A DNA stretch of 64,000 nucleotides from Aromatoleum toluolicum (GTDB taxonomy: Bacteria > Pseudomonadota > Gammaproteobacteria > Burkholderiales > Rhodocyclaceae): contig NZ_WTVS01000002.1 of the NCBI RefSeq assembly GCF_012911005.2, positions 62,001 through 126,000 on the forward strand, in the 5' to 3' direction. Below, in pieces: positions 17,004 through 24,975 of the stretch. The translations under genes were made by a program, and so were the position numbers. Every line of letters begins with the position of its first letter. The stretch's first letter is position 1. The notes beneath the pieces are model-generated. The model ran no database searches. It had not been told where the DNA came from and saw only the letters and a program-made list of their open reading frames with translations.

Positions 17004-18395
17004 TCAGTCAAGGGGCGCCGGCCGCGCTCCGCCGACGGGGAGCTCCAGCTCGACGGCGAGGCCCGGACTGGCATTGCGCGCCGACACGTGCCCGCCGTGG
17101 GCTTCGACGATGCCCCTGACCAGCGCCAGCCCGACCCCAGCCCCGTCGGCCGCGCTGCGGCTCTCGTCGAGGCGGAAGAAGCGCTCGAACAGCCGCGGCA
17201 ACGCGGCGTCGGGAACCCCCGCGCCATGATCGCGCACGCTCAGCACGACGACGTCATCTCCCGCCGCAACATCCAGGGCGATCGTCCCCGCGCCGTGCTT
17301 GAGCGCATTCTCGATCAGGTTCTGCAACACCTGGAACAGCAGGTCGGGATCGCCACGCATGCTTGCCGGCGCGAGCGTACCGACAAGCGTCCTGCCCTCG
17401 GCCGCGGCGAGCGGTTCATAGAGTTCGAGGGCGTCGGCCGCGAGCGCGGCGAGATCCACCGGCTGCCACTTCGGTCCGAGCGCGCCGACCTCGATGCGCG
17501 CCAGACTCAGCAGCGCCGCGAAGGTGCGCAGCAACGCATCCGTCTGCGCCCCCAGCCCCTCGAGTCTTTCGTGCAGGATCCGGTCGGCGGCGGCGGCCTC
17601 GCGCGCCTCGTCGATCGCCCGCCGCAACGCGATCAGGGGCCGGCGCATGTCATGCGCGATCGCGCTGGAGACGTGCCGCGACGCGTCGACGAGTCGCTCG
17701 ATCTCGTCGAAGGCGCGGTTGAAGCGCCGCGCCAGCGCGTCCAGCTCGTCGTTGCGCGCACTGAGGCTCAGGCGCTGCGCGAGGTGGCCTTCCTGGATGC
17801 GGGCCGCCTCGCGCGCCAGCGTCTCGAGCCGGCGGTGCAGATGCTGCATGAAGAACCAGCCGATCGCAGCCGCCACGACGATGATCAGCACTGCCGAACC
17901 CCACAGGCGGGTGGTCATGTGCGCCTGGTAGGACTCCAGCGGCGAGTGGCGCCCGACCAGCAGGCGGTCACCGCCGAACAGCACGAACACCTGCCCTTCC
18001 AGCGTGCTGCCGTCGGCCACGCCGACGTGGAACCAGGCCTCGTCGGCCACCGGCACGCCGTCGGGCCAGCCGGCCAGGTTGCCGACCACGACCCGCCCGT
18101 CGCGCTCGGTCAGCAGATACACGGCGTCGCGATCCGCTGCGGCATCGACGCGGCGCTGCAGGGCGTCGCGCAGCCCCGCCAACCCGCGCTCGTGAAAGTG
18201 CTCGTCCAGGCCATTGATCTCGAGCGCGATCGCCGCGCGCACCTCGTTGCGGATATGCCCTTCGGCCTCGCGGAACAGCGGGTAGAACAGCGCCCCGACG
18301 ATCAGCGCGATCGCGGCCGGCAGGGCGATGGCGAAGCGGTAGAACGGGCTACCGAGCCAGGCGCGCAGCCCGCCCGGCCGGGTCTCACGCGACAT
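17004..18395 (-). CDS. sensor histidine kinase
   Basis: Inner-membrane kinase of 463 residues. Transmembrane helices lie at about 20-42 and 165-185 and flank a periplasmic sensor domain of about 120 residues. A HAMP region (185-235) and a dimerisation domain with phospho-acceptor His 248 in SSAIAHDMRRPLIAL follow. The ATPase domain has the N box (ENALKHG), G1 (DHGAGVPD) and G2 (GVGLALVRGI). The H box reads HDMRRP rather than the common HELRTP. Its start overlaps the end of the response regulator gene by 11 bases, so the two form one operon. The signal is unknown. Confidence 0.9.
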   Translation of the reverse strand: MSRETRPGGLRAWLGSPFYRFAIALPAAIALIVGALFYPLFREAEGHIRNEVRAAIALEINGLDEHFHERGLAGLRDALQRRVDAAADRDAVYLLTERDGRVVVGNLAGWPDGVPVADEAWFHVGVADGSTLEGQVFVLFGGDRLLVGRHSPLESYQAHMTTRLWGSAVLIIVVAAAIGWFFMQHLHRRLETLAREAARIQEGHLAQRLSLSARNDELDALARRFNRAFDEIERLVDASRHVSSAIAHDMRRPLIALRRAIDEAREAAAADRILHERLEGLGAQTDALLRTFAALLSLARIEVGALGPKWQPVDLAALAADALELYEPLAAAEGRTLVGTLAPASMRGDPDLLFQVLQNLIENALKHGAGTIALDVAAGDDVVVLSVRDHGAGVPDAALPRLFERFFRLDESRSAADGAGVGLALVRGIVEAHGGHVSARNASPGLAVELELPVGGARPAPLD

Positions 18396-19074
18396 CGGTA
18401 CTCAGGCGGTAGCCGGCACCACGCACCGTATGGATCAGGGGCGGCAGCCCCGGCAGGTCGATCTTCGCGCGCAGGTTGGAGATATGCACGTCGATGACAT
18501 TGGTCTGGGGGTCGAAATGGTAGTTCCACACGGCCTCGAGCAGCATCGCGCGCGTGACGACCTGCTCCGAATGGCGCAGCAGGAATTCCAGCAACTGGAA
18601 CTCCTTCGGCTTGAGGTCGATCTTCCGTCCGCCGCGCGTGACGCCGCGGCGCAGGAGATCCATCTCCAGGTCGGCGACGGCGAGCCGCGTGTTCGGCGCG
18701 CCTTCCCGGGACACCGCCCCCCTGCGCGCCAGCGCCTCCAGACGGGCGACGAGTTCGATCAGCGAGAACGGTTTCACGAGGTAGTCGTCGCCGCCCGCGC
18801 GCAGGCCGGCGACCCGGTCATCGACTTCGCCCAGCGCGCTGAGGATCACGACCGGCGTCGCGACGTTCGACGCACGCAGCGTGCGCAACACCGTGAGGCC
18901 GTCCACACGCGGCAGCATGCGGTCGAGCACGAGGACGTCGTAGCTTTCCGTGGTGGCGAGGAACAGCCCGTCACGGCCATCGGCGGTGACGTCGACGATG
19001 TGCCCCGCTTCCTGCAGGCCCTTGCGGATGTATGCGGCCTGCTGCGGATCGTCTTCGACCAGGAGTATCTTCAT
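18385..19074 (-). CDS. OmpR-family response regulator
   Basis: Protein of 229 residues. The receiver domain (1-120) has the acidic pair ED at 7-8, phospho-acceptor Asp 51 in VLVLDRMLP, and Lys in GGDDYLVKPF. A winged-helix DNA-binding domain follows (about 130-225), ending in the family pattern LIHTVRGAGYRL. It lies upstream of and overlaps its kinase partner (17004-18395). Targets are not visible from sequence. Confidence 0.9.
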   Translation of the reverse strand: MKILLVEDDPQQAAYIRKGLQEAGHIVDVTADGRDGLFLATTESYDVLVLDRMLPRVDGLTVLRTLRASNVATPVVILSALGEVDDRVAGLRAGGDDYLVKPFSLIELVARLEALARRGAVSREGAPNTRLAVADLEMDLLRRGVTRGGRKIDLKPKEFQLLEFLLRHSEQVVTRAMLLEAVWNYHFDPQTNVIDVHISNLRAKIDLPGLPPLIHTVRGAGYRLSTDVA

Positions 19075-19307
19075 TTGCTTCTGCGCGGTCCGGCGTCGTG
19101 GATCAGGCGGACGACCACGCCACCGTCCGGGGTGATCGCACTCGCGCGCAGTTTATGCCGGTCGGCGCGCGACAGGCTATCGATCGCGCACTCGGCCGCG
19201 GGGAAAACCGTCCGGTTTCAGGGGCACCTGCCTGACGCACGTGCGCCCCCGGCAGGGCAAGCCTCGACGAGGCGGCCGCAAGGCGCTCATGATCCGGACG
19301 GCGGCAC

Positions 19308-19880
19308 TCACTGCCGCCGGACCATCTCGCGGATGATCGCGGAAAACTGCTCGGCGGTCTCGTGCCGCACGAAAGACGGGCCGAGCAGCGGCGGCAACCA
19401 GAAATCCGGCAGCACTTCGGCGTGATAGCGCAGCAGCGTGCCGCCCGGTTCGGCCTCGAGCCGCATCAGGCTCTCCATGCGCTTCACGTTGCCGCCAACG
19501 CCCTGCGCACGGATCTCGTTCGGCGGGGAGAAGCGGATTTCGCGCACCGATTCGAAACTCGTCCAGAACACGCCGTAGCGCGCGACTCCGGTCTGGTGCA
19601 CGCGCATGAAGGATTCACCGCGCTCGGTCACCCGGCTCGTATGCAGGTTCGGCACGAAATCCGCCATGTGGTCGAAGTCGGTCAGAACCTCCCACGCCAG
19701 CGCCGGGCTGACCGGCGCGTGGGCGAGCATATCGACGGTGAAGCCGCCCGCATTGCGCTCTACCCGCACGTCCTTGTCCGCGACCGCGGCCGCGTCATCG
19801 ATCGCCGGCGCACTCGGCACCCAGGACAAGGCCAGCATGAGCGGCAGGCCGCGACGGAGAAGACGGAACATGGCGGACAT
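19308..19880 (-). CDS. exported SRPBCC-fold (polyketide cyclase/START-like) protein
   Basis: Protein of about 190 residues. A signal peptide (FRLLRRGLPLMLALSWVPSAPA) is followed by an SRPBCC lipid/ligand-binding domain with the pattern PVSPALAWEVLTDFDHMADFVPNL. The mature protein should be periplasmic. In-frame ATGs at 19904 and 19871 are alternative starts and none has a clear ribosome binding site. It is divergent from the response regulator gene at 20012, with about 130 bases between, so they may share regulation. The ligand is unknown. Confidence 0.7.
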   Translation of the reverse strand: MSAMFRLLRRGLPLMLALSWVPSAPAIDDAAAVADKDVRVERNAGGFTVDMLAHAPVSPALAWEVLTDFDHMADFVPNLHTSRVTERGESFMRVHQTGVARYGVFWTSFESVREIRFSPPNEIRAQGVGGNVKRMESLMRLEAEPGGTLLRYHAEVLPDFWLPPLLGPSFVRHETAEQFSAIIREMVRRQ

Positions 19881-20011
19881 CCGGTCGGAAGGTGGGCGGC
19901 CCATGACAACAGGCAGGAGGGGACACGGGCAAGCGTAGTGGAGTGCCGCGGTGTGCGGCAGTGCAATCGCTTAGAATAGTCCAAAAGCGCCCGCCGCCCT
20001 TGTTCGCGACC

Positions 20012-20674
20012 ATGAGACTGCTGCTGATCGAAGACGACCCGATGATCGGTGCCGGCGTGCAGCAGGCGCTGCGCCAGGACGGCTATGCCGTCGACTGGGT
20101 GCGCGATGGCGTCGCCGGCGAACTCGCTGCGCGCGACACCCCCTACGATCTGCTGCTGCTCGACATCGGCCTGCCGCGCCGTGACGGCATCGAGTTGCTG
20201 CAGCGCCTGCGCACGGCCGGCCACGCGATGCCGGTGCTCGTGCTCACGGCCCGCGATGCCGTCGCCGACCGCATCCGCGGACTGGATGCCGGCGCGGACG
20301 ACTACCTCGTCAAACCCTTCGACCTCGACGAACTCTCGGCGCGCGTGCGCGCGCTGCTGCGCCGCCAGCGCGGCCAGGCCAGCCCCGTCCAGACGCTGGG
20401 CGCGCTGCAGGTCGATCCCGCCAGCCACGCGGTGACGCTCGCGGGCGAATCGATACGGCTCTCGGCGCGCGAATTCGCACTGCTGTCGGCGCTGCTGGAA
20501 CACCCCGGCCGACCACTGTCGCGCAGCCAGATCGAGGAGCGCATCTACGGCTGGGACGAAGAGGTCGACAGCAATGCCGTCGAGGTGCATATCCACTCGC
20601 TGCGCCGCAAGCTGGGCGCCGACTGGATCCGCAACCTGCGCGGCGTCGGCTATTACGTGCCGGAGCGGCCATGA
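20012..20674 (+). CDS. OmpR-family response regulator (QseB/PmrA-like)
   Basis: Protein of 220 residues. Receiver domain with the acidic triad at 7-9 (EDD), phospho-acceptor Asp 51 (LLLLDIGLP) and Lys 101 (DDYLVKPF). The winged-helix domain ends in WIRNLRGVGYYVP. The start at MRLLLIEDD (20012) is favoured; a longer frame from 19943 lacks family similarity. The stop overlaps the start of the kinase gene (ATGA), so the pair is coupled. Direct TTAAG repeats behind the kinase gene are a plausible binding site for this protein. Confidence 0.9.
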   Translation: MRLLLIEDDPMIGAGVQQALRQDGYAVDWVRDGVAGELAARDTPYDLLLLDIGLPRRDGIELLQRLRTAGHAMPVLVLTARDAVADRIRGLDAGADDYLVKPFDLDELSARVRALLRRQRGQASPVQTLGALQVDPASHAVTLAGESIRLSAREFALLSALLEHPGRPLSRSQIEERIYGWDEEVDSNAVEVHIHSLRRKLGADWIRNLRGVGYYVPERP

Positions 20675-21981
20675 ACTCGCTGCGCCGCACGCTGCTGTTC
20701 TCGCTCCTCGGTGCGCTGGTGCTGGTGTTCGCGATTGGCGGCATCGCGACCTACCGCATGGCGCACAACGAGATCGACGCGCTGATGGACTACAACCTGC
20801 GCCAGTTCGCGCTCTCGCTGCGCGACCGGCGCCTGGCGGGCCCGAACGTCGGCCCCCTCGCGCCGCCCGAGGAGTCGCTGGATCTGGTGATCCAGATCTG
20901 GGACGACACCGGCGTGCGCCTCTACCTCTCGCACCCGCACACGGCCCTGCCCGCCCGCGCGCAGCTCGGCTACACCACCGTCACGACTGCGGAGGGCGAC
21001 TGGCGCGTGTATTCCATTCCGCTGCTCGACCACGTGATCCAGATTGCCCAGCCGATGGCCGTGCGCAGCCGCCTCGCCGCCCATGCGGCACTGCGCACGC
21101 TGATCCCGCTGGTGGCGCTGATGCCGCTACTGGGCGCGCTGATCTGGTACCTGGTCGGCCGCGGCCTGCGCCCGCTGGAACGGCTCGCCCAGGAGGTGGC
21201 CACGCGCCGCGCCGATTCGCTCGACGCCCTGCCGCTGAAGGGCATCCCCGACGAGGCGCAGCCGCTGGTGCGAGCGCTGAACGAGCTGCTGGAACAGCTG
21301 CGGCAGGCGCTCAGCGTGCAGCGCGCCTTCGTCGCCGACGCCGCGCACGAGCTGCGCACGCCGCTGGCGGCGCTGCAGATCCAGCTGCAGCTGTGCGAAC
21401 GGGCCCGCGATGAAACGGCACGCGCCGCGGCGCTCGGGGAGCTGCGCACCGGGCTGGCGCGCGCGGCGCACCTGGTGCAGCAGCTGCTGACGCTCGCCCG
21501 CCAGGAACCCGGAGAGGGCGCGGCAGCGCAGCACGAACGCGTCGTGCTCGCCGACATCGCGCGCAAGTCGCTCGCCGACTACACCGTCCAGGCGCACGAG
21601 CGGGGCATCGATCTCGGCGCCGACCTGCTCGACGACGACCTCGCGGCGCGGGGCGACCCGGCCGCGCTGCGCACCTTGGCAGGCAACCTGATCGACAACG
21701 CGATCCGCTACACGCCCCCCGGGGGGCGTGTGGACGTGTCGGTGGGCAAGGGCGAAGGCCGGTGCTGGCTGCGCGTCGACGACAGCGGACCGGGCATCCC
21801 GCCCGAGGAGCGCGACCGCGTGCTGGACCGTTTCTACCGCCCGGCCGGCCAGCAGGAATCGGGCAGCGGCCTCGGGCTGGCGATCGTCGACAGCATCGCC
21901 CGGCGCCATGATGCGCGCGTCATCCTGAACGCCTCGCCGCTCGGCGGCCTGCGCATCGCGGTGGGATTCCCGCCCGCGTGA
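20671..21981 (+). CDS. sensor histidine kinase (QseC/PmrB-like)
   Basis: Protein of 436 residues with transmembrane helices at 8-28 and 143-163. Between them is a periplasmic domain of about 115 residues. His 226 lies in the canonical H box VADAAHELRTPLAAL. ATP-binding motifs are GNLIDNAIRYTPPGG, DDSGPGIP and GSGLGLAIVDSI. It overlaps the regulator gene by four bases. The periplasmic domain resembles the two-component sensor N-terminal domain of QseC/TctE kinases. The DegP-like protease gene follows 103 bases downstream. Confidence 0.9.
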   Translation: MNSLRRTLLFSLLGALVLVFAIGGIATYRMAHNEIDALMDYNLRQFALSLRDRRLAGPNVGPLAPPEESLDLVIQIWDDTGVRLYLSHPHTALPARAQLGYTTVTTAEGDWRVYSIPLLDHVIQIAQPMAVRSRLAAHAALRTLIPLVALMPLLGALIWYLVGRGLRPLERLAQEVATRRADSLDALPLKGIPDEAQPLVRALNELLEQLRQALSVQRAFVADAAHELRTPLAALQIQLQLCERARDETARAAALGELRTGLARAAHLVQQLLTLARQEPGEGAAAQHERVVLADIARKSLADYTVQAHERGIDLGADLLDDDLAARGDPAALRTLAGNLIDNAIRYTPPGGRVDVSVGKGEGRCWLRVDDSGPGIPPEERDRVLDRFYRPAGQQESGSGLGLAIVDSIARRHDARVILNASPLGGLRIAVGFPPA

Positions 21982-21991
21982 CGCGCGGCAA

Positions 21992-22020
21992 TTTAAGCGC
22001 TTTCTTAAGTTTGATTTAAG
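21992..22020 (+). promoter_or_regulatory. triple TTAAG direct repeat upstream of the DegP-like gene
   Basis: TTTAAG (21992-21997), CTTAAG (22004-22009) and TTTAAG (22015-22020) are spaced by six and five bases, roughly one helical turn apart. This is the arrangement bound by PmrA/QseB-type regulators (CTTAA-N6-CTTAA). It lies just after the kinase gene and 65 bases before the protease start, so it may be the site through which this two-component system controls the protease. Confidence 0.6.
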
Positions 22021-22084
22021 TCAGACGCCCTTAGAGTGACAACATCGTCCTGCTTCGTGCATGCGGGATGGGAGGAACCGGATC

Positions 22085-23548
22085 ATGTCATTGCAGGCGC
22101 TCAAGTTACCCGTCATTACCGCGGCGATCGCCGCGACGCTGTGGGGCGGCTACGAAATCGGCCGCTCCGTCGACCAGTCCCCTGCTGCGGCCACCCCCAC
22201 GGTCGTACGCAAGGCGGGCCAGCCGTACGCGACGGCGTCGCTGCCGGATTTCGGCAGCATCGTCGAATCCTACGGTCCCGCGGTCGTGAACATCAGCGTC
22301 GAGGGCACCGTGAAGACCGCCGCGCGCGGGCGCACGCCCTTCGGCCAGCTCGACCCGGACGACCCGTTTGCGGAGTTCTTCCGCCGCTTCGCGCCACGCG
22401 GTCAGGGCAAGCCGGGCGAGCAGATCACGCACGGCCAGGGCTCGGGCTTCATCGTCAGCACCGACGGCATCGTGCTCACCAACGCGCACGTCGTCGCCAA
22501 CGCCGACAATGTCACGGTGAAGCTCACCGACAAGCGCGAGTTCACCGCCAAGGTCATCGGCATCGACAAGCCGACCGACATCGCGGTGCTGCGCATCGAC
22601 GCTCAGGACCTGCCGACCGTGCCGCTCGGCGACCCCACGGACATCCGCGTCGGCGACTGGGTGCTGGCGATCGGCTCGCCCTTCGGCTTCGAGAACAGCG
22701 TCACCGCGGGCATCGTGTCGGCGAAATCGCGCTCGCTGCCCGACGAAGGCTACGTGCCCTTCATCCAGACCGACGTCGCGATCAACCCCGGCAACTCGGG
22801 CGGGCCGCTGCTCAACCTGAAAGGCGAGGTCGTCGGCATCAATTCGCAGATCTACAGCCAGTCCGGTGGCTACCAGGGGCTGTCCTTCGCGATTCCGATC
22901 AGCGTCGCGGCGCACGTGAAGGACCAGCTGCTCGCCCAGGGCAAGGTCACGCGCGGGCGTCTGGGCATCGCGATCCAGGATCTGAACCAGGGCCTGGCCG
23001 ATTCGTTCGGGCTGAGCGTCGCGCGCGGCGCACTCGTGAGCCATGTGGAGCCGGGGAGCCCGGCGGCGGCGGCGGGGATCGAGCCGGGTGACGTCGTGCT
23101 GAAATTCAACGGCGAGGCAATCGCGTCGTCGGCCGAACTGCCGCCGCGCGTCGCCCTCATCACCCCGGGCAAGCCGGCGAAACTGGAGATCTGGCGCAAA
23201 CGCAAGGCACAGGAGATCACCGTCACGGTGGGCGAGCAGCAACCCGAGAAGGTGGCGGTCGAAGAAGCCCCGCCCGACGACGGCGGCCGCCTCGGGGTAT
23301 CGGTGCGCCCGCTGACGGCGGAAGAACAGAAGGAGGCGGAAACGCGGGGCGGACTTCTGGTGCTAGACTCGTATGGTCCGGCAGCCCGCGCCGGCATCGA
23401 GGAAGGCGACGTGATCCTCGCGGTGAACGGCAAGCACGTGAATCGCGTGGACGATCTGCGCAAGCAGCTCACCGACGCCGGCAAGCACGTCGCGCTACTG
23501 ATCCAACGCGGCGACGCGCGCATCTTCGTGCCGATCGAACTGGGCTGA
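22085..23548 (+). CDS. DegP/DegQ/MucD-like periplasmic serine protease
   Basis: Protein of 487 residues. Start ATG 22085 is set by GGGAGGAACC upstream. An N-terminal hydrophobic segment (residues 5-25) acts as signal or anchor. The trypsin-like domain has the triad His 135 (LTNAHVV), Asp 165 (PTDIAVL) and Ser 238 (NPGNSGGPL). Two PDZ domains follow (about 285-375 and 400-485). HtrA proteases degrade or refold misfolded envelope proteins. The upstream two-component system and its TTAAG repeats suggest envelope-stress control. Confidence 0.92.
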   Translation: MSLQALKLPVITAAIAATLWGGYEIGRSVDQSPAAATPTVVRKAGQPYATASLPDFGSIVESYGPAVVNISVEGTVKTAARGRTPFGQLDPDDPFAEFFRRFAPRGQGKPGEQITHGQGSGFIVSTDGIVLTNAHVVANADNVTVKLTDKREFTAKVIGIDKPTDIAVLRIDAQDLPTVPLGDPTDIRVGDWVLAIGSPFGFENSVTAGIVSAKSRSLPDEGYVPFIQTDVAINPGNSGGPLLNLKGEVVGINSQIYSQSGGYQGLSFAIPISVAAHVKDQLLAQGKVTRGRLGIAIQDLNQGLADSFGLSVARGALVSHVEPGSPAAAAGIEPGDVVLKFNGEAIASSAELPPRVALITPGKPAKLEIWRKRKAQEITVTVGEQQPEKVAVEEAPPDDGGRLGVSVRPLTAEEQKEAETRGGLLVLDSYGPAARAGIEEGDVILAVNGKHVNRVDDLRKQLTDAGKHVALLIQRGDARIFVPIELG

Positions 23549-23581
23549 TCCGCCACGATTGCCGACTGTCGCCCTGCGTCA

Positions 23582-23668
23582 GTGCCCCGGGGGACGACAG
23601 GTTGTCAGCCTGAGGGGCACCGCATGGACGGCCGGGCAGGCGTCGCCCCCCCTGACGCCTGCCCGGCC
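23582..23668 (+). other. two tandem hairpins after the protease gene
   Basis: The first hairpin pairs GTGCCCC (23582-23588) with GGGGCAC (23614-23620). The second is a perfect 15-base stem, GGCCGGGCAGGCGTC (23630-23644) with its complement at 23654-23668, and a nine-base loop. No T-run follows. They may protect the protease mRNA end or terminate transcription before the next gene at 23763. Confidence 0.55.
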
Positions 23669-23762
23669 GAGTCCTGCCGGACGCGAGCGGACGGTGCGGG
23701 CAAGGCGCCGGCATGGCGAACCACCTTGCTCCCCCCACCCTGCTCCCGCCCGATTTCTCCGC

Positions 23763-24332
23763 ATGTTCCTCGCCCGCATCGAAGCCCTGATATATCGCAT
23801 CCTGCGCTTCGCCGAGGCCGGGCATCGCCTGCTGCTCGCCTGCGTCGCGCTGTCCTTCCTCGGCACGCTGACGGCGGCCTGGCCGGTGACGGCCGTGGTC
23901 GTGCCGGCAACGCTGATGGCTGCGGGGCGCTGGCGCGCGATCACCGGGGTGTCGGCGCTGGGCAGCGCGATCGGCGCGACCGTGCTGATGCTGGTGTTTC
24001 ACCACCTCGGCTGGACGCAGCTCTACGAACGCTTCCCGGAGCTTGCGACGGATTCGTCCTGGGCGCAGGTCGTCGCCTGGGGACAGCGCTATGGCACCGC
24101 CGCGCTGTTCCTGATCGCCGCGTCGCCACTGCCGCAGACGCCCGCGCTGATGTTCTTCGGCGCGATGCGCCCGGACTATGCCGGCGTGTTCGCCGCGATG
24201 TTCGCCGGCAAACTGCTGAAGTACGGCGCCTTCGCGTGGGTGTCCAGCCATTTCCCGGAGCGCGTCGGCAAGTCGCTCGGCGCCCTGCTGCGGCGCGGCC
24301 GCAAACAGGGCACGGACAACGGCGACGTATAG
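23763..24332 (+). CDS. small SNARE-associated/VTT-like (YqaA-type) membrane protein
   Basis: Inner-membrane protein of 189 residues with about four helices. The pattern GTAALFLIAASPLPQTPALMFFGAMR resembles the conserved G-x-SPLP-x(2)-P segment of DedA/YqaA-type proteins, which are linked to lipid flipping and membrane homeostasis. Start ATG 23763 is chosen because the longer frame upstream runs through the hairpins and lacks family similarity. It is convergent with the cytochrome b gene (six bases between stops). Confidence 0.65.
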   Translation: MFLARIEALIYRILRFAEAGHRLLLACVALSFLGTLTAAWPVTAVVVPATLMAAGRWRAITGVSALGSAIGATVLMLVFHHLGWTQLYERFPELATDSSWAQVVAWGQRYGTAALFLIAASPLPQTPALMFFGAMRPDYAGVFAAMFAGKLLKYGAFAWVSSHFPERVGKSLGALLRRGRKQGTDNGDV

Positions 24333-24338
24333 CCCGCC

Positions 24339-24953
24339 TCAGGACTTCACGCCCGCCTGCGGATCCTCGATCTCCTCCCAGCCAGTGATCATCGCCTTGA
24401 GGTGGCTGCTCCAGGTGTGGCCGGTGGTGATCACATACACATGCACGACGAGGAAGGCGAGCATCAGGAAGGCGCCGACCGTATGCACGAGCGCGACGCC
24501 GCCCAGATCCAGCCCGAAGCCGGCGGCGTTGATCTCGTTGTAATACAGATACGCGAGCCCGCTCAGCCAGATCAGCGGGTTGATCAGCAGCTTCACGCCG
24601 AGGTAGGCGAGGCGCTGCAGCGGGTTGTGCTTCCGCAGCTGCGTCTGGCGGAACGGGTGCGGCGCGTGCGTGAAGATGCCGCTAAGGTAGTAGCGCAGCA
24701 TCGCGACGAGGTTCTCGGTCGTCGGGACGTACTGCCGCCATTCGCCGGTCGTGAAGTGCCAGAAGATCGCGAACACCCACAGCGCGATCAGCGCCCACGC
24801 CGCGCTGGTGTGCAGTTCGCTGGCGTCGCCGTAGCCCAGCAGGGTGTAGGTGCCGTGGATCTCGAAGCCGGTGACCATCATCAGGATGATCAGCAGCGCC
24901 TGCGACCAGTGCCAGAAGCGTTCGAAGCGCTTGAAGATGTAGATGCGTTCCAT
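24339..24953 (-). CDS. membrane cytochrome b subunit
   Basis: Protein of 204 residues with four or five transmembrane helices of the prokaryotic cytochrome b561/HupC type. Histidines that can bind haem lie in RFWHWSQALL, ASELHTSAAWA, IFWHFTTGE and LVVHVYVITTGHTW. AGGGAGA precedes the ATG at 24953. It follows the octahaem cytochrome gene by 22 bases on the same strand and probably connects it to the quinone pool. This is the last gene of the rhodanese/cytochrome cluster. Confidence 0.85.
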   Translation of the reverse strand: MERIYIFKRFERFWHWSQALLIILMMVTGFEIHGTYTLLGYGDASELHTSAAWALIALWVFAIFWHFTTGEWRQYVPTTENLVAMLRYYLSGIFTHAPHPFRQTQLRKHNPLQRLAYLGVKLLINPLIWLSGLAYLYYNEINAAGFGLDLGGVALVHTVGAFLMLAFLVVHVYVITTGHTWSSHLKAMITGWEEIEDPQAGVKS

Positions 24954-24975
24954 GGTGATCTCTCCCTGCCTGGGT

